Positions 53,980 to 61,345 of a stretch of 64,000 nt of DNA are shown piece by piece. Location: assembly GCF_900199455.1 (NCBI RefSeq), contig NZ_FZQR01000007.1:1-64000 (forward strand). Direction: 5' to 3'. The stretch comes from Mesorhizobium carmichaelinearum (lineage in GTDB: Bacteria; Pseudomonadota; Alphaproteobacteria; Rhizobiales; Rhizobiaceae). A program made the translations under genes and the position numbers. Each line of letters starts with the position of its first letter. The first letter of the stretch is position 1. The notes below the pieces were generated by a model that was not told where the DNA came from, did no database searches, and saw only the letters and a program-made list of their open reading frames with translations.

Positions 53980-54118
53980 TCCGAACCCCTCCATATTTGC
54001 GCAAATGACAGAATGCGATACGGATCACAGCTATGTGATCATACATGGTCCGGCGGCAGATTTCTGCGCCGTCCGAGGTGCTTTTTCGAGACATGCTGAG
54101 TTAGCGAAGGCTCGACCG
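53980..54118. promoter_or_regulatory. Divergent region with two perfect palindromes
   Basis: TTTGCGCAAA at 53996-54005 and GATCACA-GCTA-TGTGATC at 54023-54040. Both lie in the 139-bp gap between the arsenate reductase-like gene and a divergent membrane gene. They look like operators, perhaps for an ArsR-type or CRP-like repressor, but the regulator is not visible. Confidence 0.45.
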
Positions 54119-54463
54119 ATGGACGATCTCGATGCGCTGGGCGCGGCGCCCGAAGGGGCCAAACGGAACGCCGGCTTCTTTCGCTCACGTTGGCTTGGCG
54201 AGGTCCCGCTCGACCGGCTGTTCGGGCGCGACATGCTGCTGGTCGGCACGGCCCTCAACATAGCCTCTTCGGCGCTAGCTCTGGTGCTGCTCGGGCTGAA
54301 GCTGCCGCTCTGGGCGGTGCTGGCGGTGCATTTTCTGCCGGTGCCCTACAACATCTTTCTCACCATCGCGGTCTGGCGGACGGCCGAGAAATCCGGTGGC
54401 GCCAAGGCTTCGCTGATGATTCTGGGTTCGGCGCTTTGGCTGATCGCCACAGTTGTCGCCTGA
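54119..54463 (+). CDS. Small membrane protein of unknown function
   Basis: 114 residues from the ATG at 54119; a frame start at 54005 would begin in the operator region. Three hydrophobic segments (~38-55, 62-80 and 95-112) after a polar N-terminus (MDDLDALGAAPEGAKRN). No family recognised. It is divergent from the arsenate reductase-like gene, so the two may share regulation. Confidence 0.6.
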   Translation: MDDLDALGAAPEGAKRNAGFFRSRWLGEVPLDRLFGRDMLLVGTALNIASSALALVLLGLKLPLWAVLAVHFLPVPYNIFLTIAVWRTAEKSGGAKASLMILGSALWLIATVVA

Positions 54464-54484
54464 AGCGCTCAGCCTGCGCATACG

Positions 54485-54511
54485 AAAAAGGGCGGCCGAA
54501 GCCGCCCTTTG
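54485..54511 (-). terminator. Terminator of msrB (may also serve the convergent gene)
   Basis: A 10-bp perfect stem (54487-54496 with 54501-54510) and a CGAA loop; the minus strand ends in TTTTTCG, the plus strand in a shorter CTTTG. Confidence 0.85.
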
Positions 54512-54532
54512 CCGAAAACCATAAGATGCCGA

Positions 54533-54937
54533 TCAGGCGGCCGGCTCGAATTTCAGCGCCACGCCATTGATGCAGTAGCGCAGGCCGGTCGGCGGCGGGC
54601 CGTCCTCGAAGACATGGCCGAGATGGCTGCCGCAGCGCGCGCAATGGCACTCGGTGCGGACCATGCCGTAGCTGCGGTCGACGGTGTTCTCGACGGAGCC
54701 GGGCACGGGATCGTTGAAGCTCGGCCAGCCGGTGCCGCTCTCGAACTTCAGCTTGGATTCGAACAGCGGCTGGTCGCAGCCGACGCAGGAAAATGTGCCG
54801 GCACGCTTCTCGTAGAGCAGGGCGCAGCTTCCCGGCCGCTCGGTGCCGTGGCCGCGCATAACCGCATATTGCTCCGGCGTCAGCCGGGCGCGCCATTCGG
54901 CATCGGTGCGGGTGACGGGGTAGGTGTGGGTGTCCAT
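54533..54937 (-). CDS. msrB: Peptide-methionine (R)-S-oxide reductase MsrB
   Basis: 134 residues. The zinc-binding CxxC pairs are CVGC and CARC, with GTGWPSFNDPVPGSVENTVD and the catalytic RYCINGVALKF near the C-terminus. The usual serine after RYCIN is Gly here. It reduces methionine-R-sulfoxide in proteins and needs thioredoxin; no signal peptide, so cytosolic. Confidence 0.96.
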   Translation of the reverse strand: MDTHTYPVTRTDAEWRARLTPEQYAVMRGHGTERPGSCALLYEKRAGTFSCVGCDQPLFESKLKFESGTGWPSFNDPVPGSVENTVDRSYGMVRTECHCARCGSHLGHVFEDGPPPTGLRYCINGVALKFEPAA

Positions 54938-55037
54938 TTGATCTCCTCAGCCTTGCCGGCTCGTTGTTGATTGCAACCTCATATTCGCACCAACATAGGC
55001 ATTTGTTACCGGATTTTCTCGCATTTTCGATCGCCTG

Positions 55038-55835
55038 TCATGCGATGGCCGCGAGATAACGAGCGACCGATGCGTTGAACGCCGCCTTCCCGTCGCTGAT
55101 AATATTCAGCTCCCACCATGCGCCACGGATGTCGTCGAAGTCGAAGGGTTCCAGTGCTGCCGCGATGCGGCGTACGGCCGCCGCGCTGAGCGGTATCTGG
55201 TTGGGGTAGCTGTACATGAAGCTGACATGGCGGCGCGTCGGCGTCACCTGCACGGTGTCGCCGGTCAGCAGCGCGTTGCCGCCCTCGCGCTGCCAGTGCA
55301 GCACTTGGCTGCCGGCAAAATGGCCGCCGCAGCGGATGAGGGTCAGCGACGGATTGAGGGCAAGCGTCTCGCCTTGCCAGCTGACGATCGAGGGATGCGG
55401 CCGCATGATCCATTGGTGATCGTCGGCGTGGAGATAGATCGGCACGCCGCCAAACGCCTCACTCCATTCACCCATCGCCGAATAGAAATGGCAGTGCGAG
55501 ATGGCGATGGCCGCCAGGCCGCCGCGCCGGGTGATCTCGGCCACGGCCTCGTCGCTGACCATCGAGACGCAGTCCCACAGCACATTGCCGTGCTGCGTCT
55601 GCACCAGCTGCGCCCGCTGGCCGATGGCAAAGCGCGGCTCGATGCCGAAGCCGAGCACGCCGGCATCGTCCCGCATCATCAGCCGATGCCCGGCGGCAAG
55701 CTCCTGCGGCGCGATCCAGGCCTGGCCTTCCCAGCGCACGAACTGCCGCTCGTCCTCGCAGACCGGGCAGTGTTGCGGCGGCGTCTCGGCAGCCGCGAAC
55801 TGGACGCCGCATTGCAGGCAGAGGAAGCAGGTCAT
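55038..55835 (-). CDS. MBL-fold protein with N-terminal zinc ribbon
   Basis: 265 residues. The N-terminal ~30 residues carry two Cys pairs (CLQC and CPVC), a rubredoxin-like zinc ribbon. The metallo-beta-lactamase core has ISHCHFYSAMGEW near residue 113, so His-x-His is present but the Asp-His of HxHxDH is missing. CGGHFAGS and LTGDTVQV supply a later His and Asp. Metal-site 2 may be lost, so catalysis could be altered. Role unknown. The start codon is 12 bp from the VWA protein's stop, so they are co-transcribed. Confidence 0.8.
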   Translation of the reverse strand: MTCFLCLQCGVQFAAAETPPQHCPVCEDERQFVRWEGQAWIAPQELAAGHRLMMRDDAGVLGFGIEPRFAIGQRAQLVQTQHGNVLWDCVSMVSDEAVAEITRRGGLAAIAISHCHFYSAMGEWSEAFGGVPIYLHADDHQWIMRPHPSIVSWQGETLALNPSLTLIRCGGHFAGSQVLHWQREGGNALLTGDTVQVTPTRRHVSFMYSYPNQIPLSAAAVRRIAAALEPFDFDDIRGAWWELNIISDGKAAFNASVARYLAAIA

Positions 55836-55847
55836 CGGATCCGTCTT

Positions 55848-57038
55848 TCAATGCTTTCTGGAAAGCTGCTTCGTCGCGCTTTCGAGTCCGGCCAGCGTCA
55901 GCGGGAACATGCGGCCGCCGAAGATATCGCGGATCATGGCGATGGAATGGGTATAGCCCCAGTTCTTTTCGCTCTCGGGGTTCAGCCATACCGCGTTCGG
56001 CCATTGCTGCAGCAGGCGGCCGAGCCAGACGGCGCCGGCTTCCGGGTTCCAGTGTTCGACCGAGCCGCCGGGATGGGCGATCTCGTAGGGGCTCATCGAG
56101 GCATCGCCGACGACGATCACCTTGTAGTCCGGACCGTATTTATGGAGGAGGTCGAAGGTCGGGATCACCTCGGCATGGCGGCGGCGATTGTCCTTCCACA
56201 CGCCCTCATAGAGGCAGTTGTGGAAGTAAAAATATTCGAGCTGGCGGAATTCGGCGCGTGCCGCCGAAAACAGCTCTTCGACACTCTTGATGTGGTCGTC
56301 CATCGAGCCGCCGACATCGAAGAACATCAAAAGCTTCACGGCGTTGCGACGCTCGGGTCGTGTCTGCACGTCGAGATAGCCATGCTCGGCGGTGGCGTGG
56401 ATGGTGCCGGGCAGGTCGAATTCCTCCTCGGCGCCCTCGCGCACCCAGCGGCGCAGCCGCTTCAGCGCGATCTTGATGTTGCGGGTGCCAAGCTCGACGG
56501 CATCGTCGAAATTCCGGAACTCGCGCTTGTCCCACACCTTCACCGCGCGGCGGTTGCGGCTTTCGTGCTGGCCGATGCGCACGCCTTCGGGATTGTAGCC
56601 ATAGGCGCCGAAGGGTGAGGTGCCGCCGGTGCCGATCCATTTCGAGCCGCCCTGGTGGCGGCCCTTCTGCTCCTCGAGCCGCTGCTTCAAGGTCTCCATC
56701 AGCTTTTCGAAACCACCGAGCGCCTCGACCAGTTTTTTCTCTTCCTCGGTCAGGTGCTTTTCGGCGAGCCGGCGCAGCCATTCCTCGGGAATATTGGCGA
56801 CGTCGACCGCATCCGGTCCGCCCAGCGCTTCAACACCCTTGAAGACATGCGCGAACACCTGGTCGAAGCGGTCGATGTGGCGCTCATCCTTCACGAGAGC
56901 GGCGCGGGCGAGGTAATAAAAACCCTCGACGTCATAGTCCACCAGCCCGGCTTCCAGCCCTTCCAGCAGCGACAAATATTCCCGGAGCGAGACGGGGACA
57001 CGCGCGGCCTTCAGTTCGAGGAAGAAGGGGATGAACAT
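55848..57038 (-). CDS. CoxE-like VWA domain protein
   Basis: 396 residues beginning MFIPFFLELKAARVPVSLREYLSLLEGLEAGL, the CoxE/YeaD-2-like N-terminus. The VWA domain (~210-390) has the MIDAS DVGGSMDDHIKSVEELF and later VVGDASMSPYEI. Members pair with MoxR AAA+ ATPases to insert metal cofactors or remodel proteins. The MoxR gene lies 1.2 kb upstream on the same strand, separated by hicAB and an acetyltransferase. Confidence 0.9.
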   Translation of the reverse strand: MFIPFFLELKAARVPVSLREYLSLLEGLEAGLVDYDVEGFYYLARAALVKDERHIDRFDQVFAHVFKGVEALGGPDAVDVANIPEEWLRRLAEKHLTEEEKKLVEALGGFEKLMETLKQRLEEQKGRHQGGSKWIGTGGTSPFGAYGYNPEGVRIGQHESRNRRAVKVWDKREFRNFDDAVELGTRNIKIALKRLRRWVREGAEEEFDLPGTIHATAEHGYLDVQTRPERRNAVKLLMFFDVGGSMDDHIKSVEELFSAARAEFRQLEYFYFHNCLYEGVWKDNRRRHAEVIPTFDLLHKYGPDYKVIVVGDASMSPYEIAHPGGSVEHWNPEAGAVWLGRLLQQWPNAVWLNPESEKNWGYTHSIAMIRDIFGGRMFPLTLAGLESATKQLSRKH

Positions 57039-57044
57039 GGTCAG

Positions 57045-57449
57045 TTATCTATGGCCCTCGATCTTCTCTCGGGCGGCGCTTGCAATGAAGGCGGAACGTG
57101 TCAAGCCACGCCGGCCGGCTTCCTCGTCGATCGCCGCCAGGAGACCGGCGTCGAGCGATAGATTGGCCCGGACGGGGCGGCCGGAGTCGATCAGCACCGG
57201 TATCATCACGGCGGATTCACCTGAGGCGCTGTCAATTTCACCCTGTTTGAGCAGCTCGGCAACTGTACTGGATCCAGGCAGAGGCAGATGTTTTGCCAGG
57301 CGTGCTTCGGCCCATTCGCGCACGGCGGACGTTGCATCGGCAATGGCCTCTTCGGGGCTTGCGCCGCCACCATGGCAGCCGGGAAGATCGGGCACCCGCA
57401 CCCCCCAGACATCCCTCGCGCCATCTAGAATTCCGACATAATGCGTCAT
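57045..57449 (-). CDS. hicB: HicB-family antitoxin
   Basis: 134 residues from the ATG at 57449; an ATG at 57470 would overlap hicA by 10 bp and is an alternative. N-terminal HicB fold (HYVGILDGARDVWGVRVPDLPGCHGGGASPEEAIADA) and a C-terminal ribbon-helix-helix-like region (RANLSLDAGLLAAIDEEAGRRGLTRSAFIASAA) for DNA binding. Binds and neutralises HicA and represses the operon. Confidence 0.92.
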   Translation of the reverse strand: MTHYVGILDGARDVWGVRVPDLPGCHGGGASPEEAIADATSAVREWAEARLAKHLPLPGSSTVAELLKQGEIDSASGESAVMIPVLIDSGRPVRANLSLDAGLLAAIDEEAGRRGLTRSAFIASAAREKIEGHR

Positions 57450-57460
57450 GCGGTCCGTCC

Positions 57461-57655
57461 TCAAATCCATCCAGCCAGTCGGGCGATCGACCGGGCGACA
57501 CCGGGAGATTGTTCACGATGCCGAGGCACGATGATTATCACCTCGGGTCGGTCCGAATGCTCATACTTATCGTGCTTGCCGCCGCCGACACTTAGCCAAC
57601 CGTCGCGCAAAAGCCTGGTGACGATCTTGCGCGTATTGGTCTCGATCAGTGGCAT
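57461..57655 (-). CDS. hicA: HicA-family mRNA interferase toxin
   Basis: 64 residues from ATG at 57655 with GGAG five bases upstream. dsRBD-like fold: IVTRLLRDGWLSVGGGKHDKYEHSDRPEVIIIVPRH, with the catalytic His in GGKHDKYEH, and the C-terminal SPGVARSIARLAGW typical of HicA. It cleaves mRNA when HicB is lost. It is the first gene of the pair. Confidence 0.93.
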   Translation of the reverse strand: MPLIETNTRKIVTRLLRDGWLSVGGGKHDKYEHSDRPEVIIIVPRHREQSPGVARSIARLAGWI

Positions 57656-57717
57656 CCACACTCCTGATCGTGCGCAATATATTGCGCAAAAGCTGCTATT
57701 TCAATCGTCAACTTTCT

Positions 57718-58164
57718 TCACAGCAGGTCATACTCGATGAAGCCGGTGCGGCGCGCGACATGGTCGTAGAGCTTGCGCGCGGTGGTGTTGGTCTCGTGCG
57801 TCATCCAGTAGACGTTCTTGACGCCGATTTTTTCCGCCGCGTCCTGTACTGCCTTGATCAGCGCGGCACCGATGCCCTTGCCGCGCACGTGTGGGTCAGC
57901 GAACAGATCCTGCAGATAGCAGTTGTTTTTCTCCGACCAGCCTGAGCGGTGGTAGAGATAGTGGGTGAGGCCGACCGCCTTGCCCTCGAGCGTGGCAATA
58001 AAGCCTTTCGGCTCGAACTCACCTTCCGTGAACAGCCGCTTCCAGGTGACGGCATAGACCTCTTCCGGCAGCTTGGTCTCGTAGAAGGTCAGATAGTCGG
58101 TCCAGAGGCGCTTCCAGTCGGCGTGGTCGGACTGCGCGAGCGGGCGGACAATAATCTCAGACAT
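57718..58164 (-). CDS. GNAT-family N-acetyltransferase
   Basis: 148 residues. The acetyl-CoA loop is near CYLQDLFADPHVRGKGIGAALIKAVQDAAEKIG (RGKGIG), followed by VYWMTHETNTTARKLYDHVARRTGFIEYDLL at the C-terminus, as in small GNAT proteins acting on amines. Substrate unknown. Same strand as hicAB and moxR; 63 bp upstream of hicA, so a Tac-like link to the TA pair is possible but not shown. Confidence 0.9.
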   Translation of the reverse strand: MSEIIVRPLAQSDHADWKRLWTDYLTFYETKLPEEVYAVTWKRLFTEGEFEPKGFIATLEGKAVGLTHYLYHRSGWSEKNNCYLQDLFADPHVRGKGIGAALIKAVQDAAEKIGVKNVYWMTHETNTTARKLYDHVARRTGFIEYDLL

Positions 58165-58242
58165 TTCATCTCCTCCGAAGGGTTCTGGCCGAAGCTGCCG
58201 TCCTGTCCGGCCGGCAGCAACGGTCCACAGAAGGGGAAAGCG

Positions 58243-59082
58243 CTATTGCTGCCGCCTCGCCATAAAGGCCAGCCGCTCGAACAGGTGCACGTCCTGTTCG
58301 TTCTTCAACAGCGCACCATGCAGTTTGGGCAATGCGTTCTTGGGGTCGGCGCGCAAATCCTCGGGCGCGATGTCGTCGGCGACCAGCAGCCTTATCCAGT
58401 CGAGTGCCTCGGAGGTCGACGGCTTCTTCTTCAGGCCTGGCACCTCGCGGATCTCGTAGAACTGGGTAAGGGCGGCGCGCACCAGGTTCTGCTTGATGCC
58501 GGGATAGTGGACATCGACAATCCTGTGCAGCGTGTCGACGTCGGGAAAGCGGATGTAGTGGAAGAAGCAGCGGCGCAGGAAGGCGTCCGGCAGTTCCTTC
58601 TCGTTGTTGGAGGTGATGATGACGATCGGCCTGATAGCAGCGCGGATGGTCTCGCCGGTCTCGTAGACGAAGAACTCCATCCGATCGAGTTCCTGCAGCA
58701 GGTCGTTGGGGAATTCGATGTCGGCCTTGTCGATCTCGTCGATCAACAGCACGACCTTCTTGCCCGCCGCGAACGCGTCCCAGAGCTTGCCGCGCTTGAT
58801 GTAGTTCTTGATGTCATTGAACCTGGCATCGCCGAGCTGGCTGTCGCGCAGCCGCGACACGGCGTCATATTCGTAGAGACCTTGCTGCGCCCGCGTCGTC
58901 GATTTGACGTGCCATTCGATGAGATCGAGGCCGAGTGCTGATGCCACCTGGCGGGCAAGCTCGGTCTTGCCGGTGCCGGGCTCGCCCTTGACCAGCAAAG
59001 GCCGCTCCAGCGCGATCGCCGCGTTGACGGCCACCATCAGATCCTTGTCGGCGACATAGGCCGCCGTGCCTTCGAAACGCAT
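58243..59082 (-). CDS. MoxR-family AAA+ ATPase
   Basis: 279 residues from ATG at 59082, with AAGGAG five bases upstream. Walker A GEPGTGKTE, MoxR signature with AQQGLYEYDAVSRLRDSQLGD, Walker B VVLLIDEIDKADIEF, and sensor motifs VIITSNNEKELPDAFLRRCFFHYIRFPD (Arg finger). It works with CoxE-like VWA proteins as a chaperone or metal-insertion machine. Partner gene (55848) is on the same strand. Confidence 0.93.
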   Translation of the reverse strand: MRFEGTAAYVADKDLMVAVNAAIALERPLLVKGEPGTGKTELARQVASALGLDLIEWHVKSTTRAQQGLYEYDAVSRLRDSQLGDARFNDIKNYIKRGKLWDAFAAGKKVVLLIDEIDKADIEFPNDLLQELDRMEFFVYETGETIRAAIRPIVIITSNNEKELPDAFLRRCFFHYIRFPDVDTLHRIVDVHYPGIKQNLVRAALTQFYEIREVPGLKKKPSTSEALDWIRLLVADDIAPEDLRADPKNALPKLHGALLKNEQDVHLFERLAFMARRQQ

Positions 59083-59206
59083 TTTTGCTCCTTGGTTCAC
59101 CCTGTGACCGTAAGGACGCCGCCCGGCCTGTGCAAGGGTGCGACGCGGGTGGCGAATAAAGCCACCGGGACCGCCTGCGTCACTGGCGCTTGACCGATCA
59201 GCGGCC

Positions 59207-59212
59207 TATATT
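59207..59212 (+). promoter_or_regulatory. Promoter -10 box of 6S RNA
   Basis: TATATT ends 6 bases before the predicted first base of the RNA. The -35 region at the standard 17-bp distance (TGGCGC) is poor. Confidence 0.5.
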
Positions 59213-59218
59213 GGGCAG

Positions 59219-59373
59219 GACGGTCTGTGCTTCCCGGCAGGAGAACATTTTCCCCGGGGCCTTAACGATCCTTAGGGAGCTGTCCCTGGGAAGACCCGTG
59301 GGTTTTCTCACACGGCGCCCACCTACTTTGTAGGTTCCCGGGATCGCTCTCTCCACCGGTTGTGTGGATCGTC
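59219..59373 (+). ncRNA. ssrS: 6S RNA
   Basis: The 5' segment 59219-59230 pairs completely, allowing G-U pairs, with 59362-59373 to form the closing stem. Between them are the two-sided central bubble and an inner stem around GTCCCTGGGA...TTCCCGGGAT. It lies about 100 bp upstream of the 5-formyl-THF cyclo-ligase gene, the conserved ssrS-ygfA order. 6S RNA mimics an open promoter and sequesters sigma-70 RNA polymerase in stationary phase. Exact ends are inferred from pairing. Confidence 0.88.
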
Positions 59374-59470
59374 ACTTCTTGCAGCGCATCCACGCATTGC
59401 GGTGGATGATGCGGTAGAAAACGTCGCTCCCAAAACGCCATCCAGATCCGGCCTTTTCTATCATCCGCGC

Positions 59471-60055
59471 ATGACATCTCTCAAAGACCAGAAAAAACAG
59501 CTGCGGCGCGAAGCGCTTGGACGCCGCGACGCGCTCGACGAGTTCTGGCGGGTGGAGATGGCGCTCGAAATGGCCGAGACGGCGCGCGACCATCTCGCTG
59601 TCGAGCCCGGTCAGATCGTATCCGGCTTCTGGCCGATGCGTTCGGAAGTCGACGTCAGGCCCTTGATGTTTGCCCTGCGCGAACAGGGCGCCAGGCTTTG
59701 CCTGCCAGCCATTCTCGACAAGACCACGATCGTCTTTCGCGAGCTGGTGCGCGGCGCGCCGATGGTGGACATGGGCTTCGGCACGGTCGGGCCGCATGAA
59801 GAGGCCGAGGTGCTTGATCCCGAGGTGATGCTGGTGCCGCTCGCCGCCTTCGATGCGCGCGGACACCGCATCGGCTATGGCGCCGGCTATTACGACCGCG
59901 CGATCGCCAGGCTTGTCGACAAGGGGCATACGCCCAGGCTGATCGGCATCGCCTTCGACTGCCAGGAGGTGGCGCAGGTTCCGGACGAGAACCATGACGT
60001 GATCATCCCGGAAATACTCACCGAGAGCGGGTTGCGCCGCTTCGGCGTCGCTTAA
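59471..60055 (+). CDS. 5-formyltetrahydrofolate cyclo-ligase
   Basis: 194 residues from ATG at 59471. N-terminal basic helix KDQKKQLRREALGRRDAL; ATP/substrate motifs RELVRGAPMVDMGFGTVGPHEEAE and the family signature VPLAAFDARGHRIGYGAGYYDRAIARL. It makes 5,10-methenyl-THF from 5-formyl-THF with ATP. It lies downstream of the 6S RNA as in other bacteria (E. coli ygfA). Confidence 0.95.
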   Translation: MTSLKDQKKQLRREALGRRDALDEFWRVEMALEMAETARDHLAVEPGQIVSGFWPMRSEVDVRPLMFALREQGARLCLPAILDKTTIVFRELVRGAPMVDMGFGTVGPHEEAEVLDPEVMLVPLAAFDARGHRIGYGAGYYDRAIARLVDKGHTPRLIGIAFDCQEVAQVPDENHDVIIPEILTESGLRRFGVA

Positions 60056-60124
60056 AATATCGCGATCTGCTTAACGGGTTTCCAAGACATACCGGATACT
60101 ATTCCTGCAATACGGTCCGGGCCG

Positions 60125-60652
60125 ATGGCGATCATGGTTTTTGTCTTTGCACGCTTCCTGCTGATGCCGTTCGTCCTGATCGCGGTGACGCTGCTGGCGA
60201 TGGCATTGCACATCATCGGAACCTCCCTGCATCACCAGGCCGCCTGGCAGCAGACGGTTGCCACCGTGACCTCTGTCAGTCCCTACAGTGAAAAACAGGA
60301 AAACGGCCTCACCACGGATGGCATCGATGTCGCCGTCACCTATGTGGCCAACGACGCGCCGATGAGCTGGTCCGGCAAGGGAAAGATCATCGGCCTTTAC
60401 AAGGCAGTCGTGGGCGACAAGGTGGAGTTGTACTACGACCCTGCCGATCCTTCGAAGCTCGATACCGCCGCGATGAAGGGCTGGCGCGGTGGGCTGTTGC
60501 TTGTTGCCGTTACGGGCGGTTTCATCGTCTTCTATGTCTGGTTTTTCTGGTTGCGCGGACGGAAGCCGCCGTCGCCGTCGTCGCCTGTTCGCGTCATGGG
60601 CGCGGTCGCAAAGCAGGGCCAACAGCAGCGTGGTACTTTCGGTCGGCGTTAG
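60125..60652 (+). CDS. DUF3592 membrane protein
   Basis: 175 residues: an N-terminal membrane helix (~8-30), an extracytoplasmic beta domain (~40-115, WQQTVATVTSVSPYSEKQENG... and GDKVELYYDPADPSK), a second helix (~121-143), and a basic C-terminal tail. This is the DUF3592 layout. Function unknown. Confidence 0.78.
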   Translation: MAIMVFVFARFLLMPFVLIAVTLLAMALHIIGTSLHHQAAWQQTVATVTSVSPYSEKQENGLTTDGIDVAVTYVANDAPMSWSGKGKIIGLYKAVVGDKVELYYDPADPSKLDTAAMKGWRGGLLLVAVTGGFIVFYVWFFWLRGRKPPSPSSPVRVMGAVAKQGQQQRGTFGRR

Positions 60653-60744
60653 AGGCGGAAGTGCTGACCGAGAGCGAATTGCGCCGGTTCACGGCTTGAC
60701 GTTTATGCCCGTCTGGCACTACTACTGAATTCCAGTAGGTTGGC

Positions 60745-61026
60745 ATGCTTGAATTCGAGTGGGACGACGAGAAAGCAGCGAGCAATCTTGCCAAGCATGG
60801 TGTGGCATTTTCCGATGCCAAGCGCCTGTTCGATGACATCCATGCGCTGCACTATTCCGATCGCTCCATGGGCTACGAGGAGGAGCGGTTCATCGGCATC
60901 GGCATCGTCAACGGATTGGTGCTGACGGTGGTTTACACCGAACGCGGCGACCGAATAAGACTGATCTCCGCCAGAAAGGCGACGCGCCATGAGCAGAAAG
61001 CATATGACCAAGCACGCAGGGACTGA
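60745..61026 (+). CDS. brnT: BrnT-family ribonuclease toxin (with XRE-type partner)
   Basis: 93 residues starting MLEFEWDDEKAASNLAKHGVAFSDAKRLFDD, the BrnT hallmark, followed by GYEEERFIGIGIVNGLVLTVVYTERGDRIRLISARKATRHEQKAYD (RelE-like fold, conserved Arg/His). It would cleave RNA to halt growth. The partner gene overlaps its 3' end by 38 bp. Confidence 0.92.
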   Translation: MLEFEWDDEKAASNLAKHGVAFSDAKRLFDDIHALHYSDRSMGYEEERFIGIGIVNGLVLTVVYTERGDRIRLISARKATRHEQKAYDQARRD

Positions 61027-61345
61027 ATCCGAGACCGATTGGGACCGCCTGCGCACGATGAGCGACGCGGATGCGGAGGCTGGCGCTTTGGCGGACAAGG
61101 ACAATCCTCCGATCGCCACCGATCGGCCGGGCATGGCACCTGTCGCGCGTGTCAAAGTGATCCGCCGGGCTTTGCATCTCACCCAGGAGGAGTTTTCGGT
61201 CCGCTATCGCATTCCGCTCGGTACGCTCAGAGACTGGGAACAAGGAAGAACCGAGCCGGACCAGGCAGCGCAGGCCTATTTGCAGGTTATCGCCAAGGAG
61301 CCGGAAACGGTGTCGCGGGCGCTCGGCACGCGTAGCGCCGCATGA
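60989..61345 (+). CDS. XRE-type HTH antitoxin partner of BrnT
   Basis: 118 residues from ATG at 60989. The N-terminal part, TDWDRLRTMSDADAEAGA, resembles the BrnA/HigA linker that contacts BrnT. The C-terminus, VKVIRRALHLTQEEFSVRYRIPLGTLRDWEQGRTEPD, is an XRE helix-turn-helix. Normal BrnA has a ribbon-helix-helix. The 4-bp ATGA overlap with the YmdB-like gene downstream suggests read-through coupling. Confidence 0.88.
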   Translation: MSRKHMTKHAGTESETDWDRLRTMSDADAEAGALADKDNPPIATDRPGMAPVARVKVIRRALHLTQEEFSVRYRIPLGTLRDWEQGRTEPDQAAQAYLQVIAKEPETVSRALGTRSAA

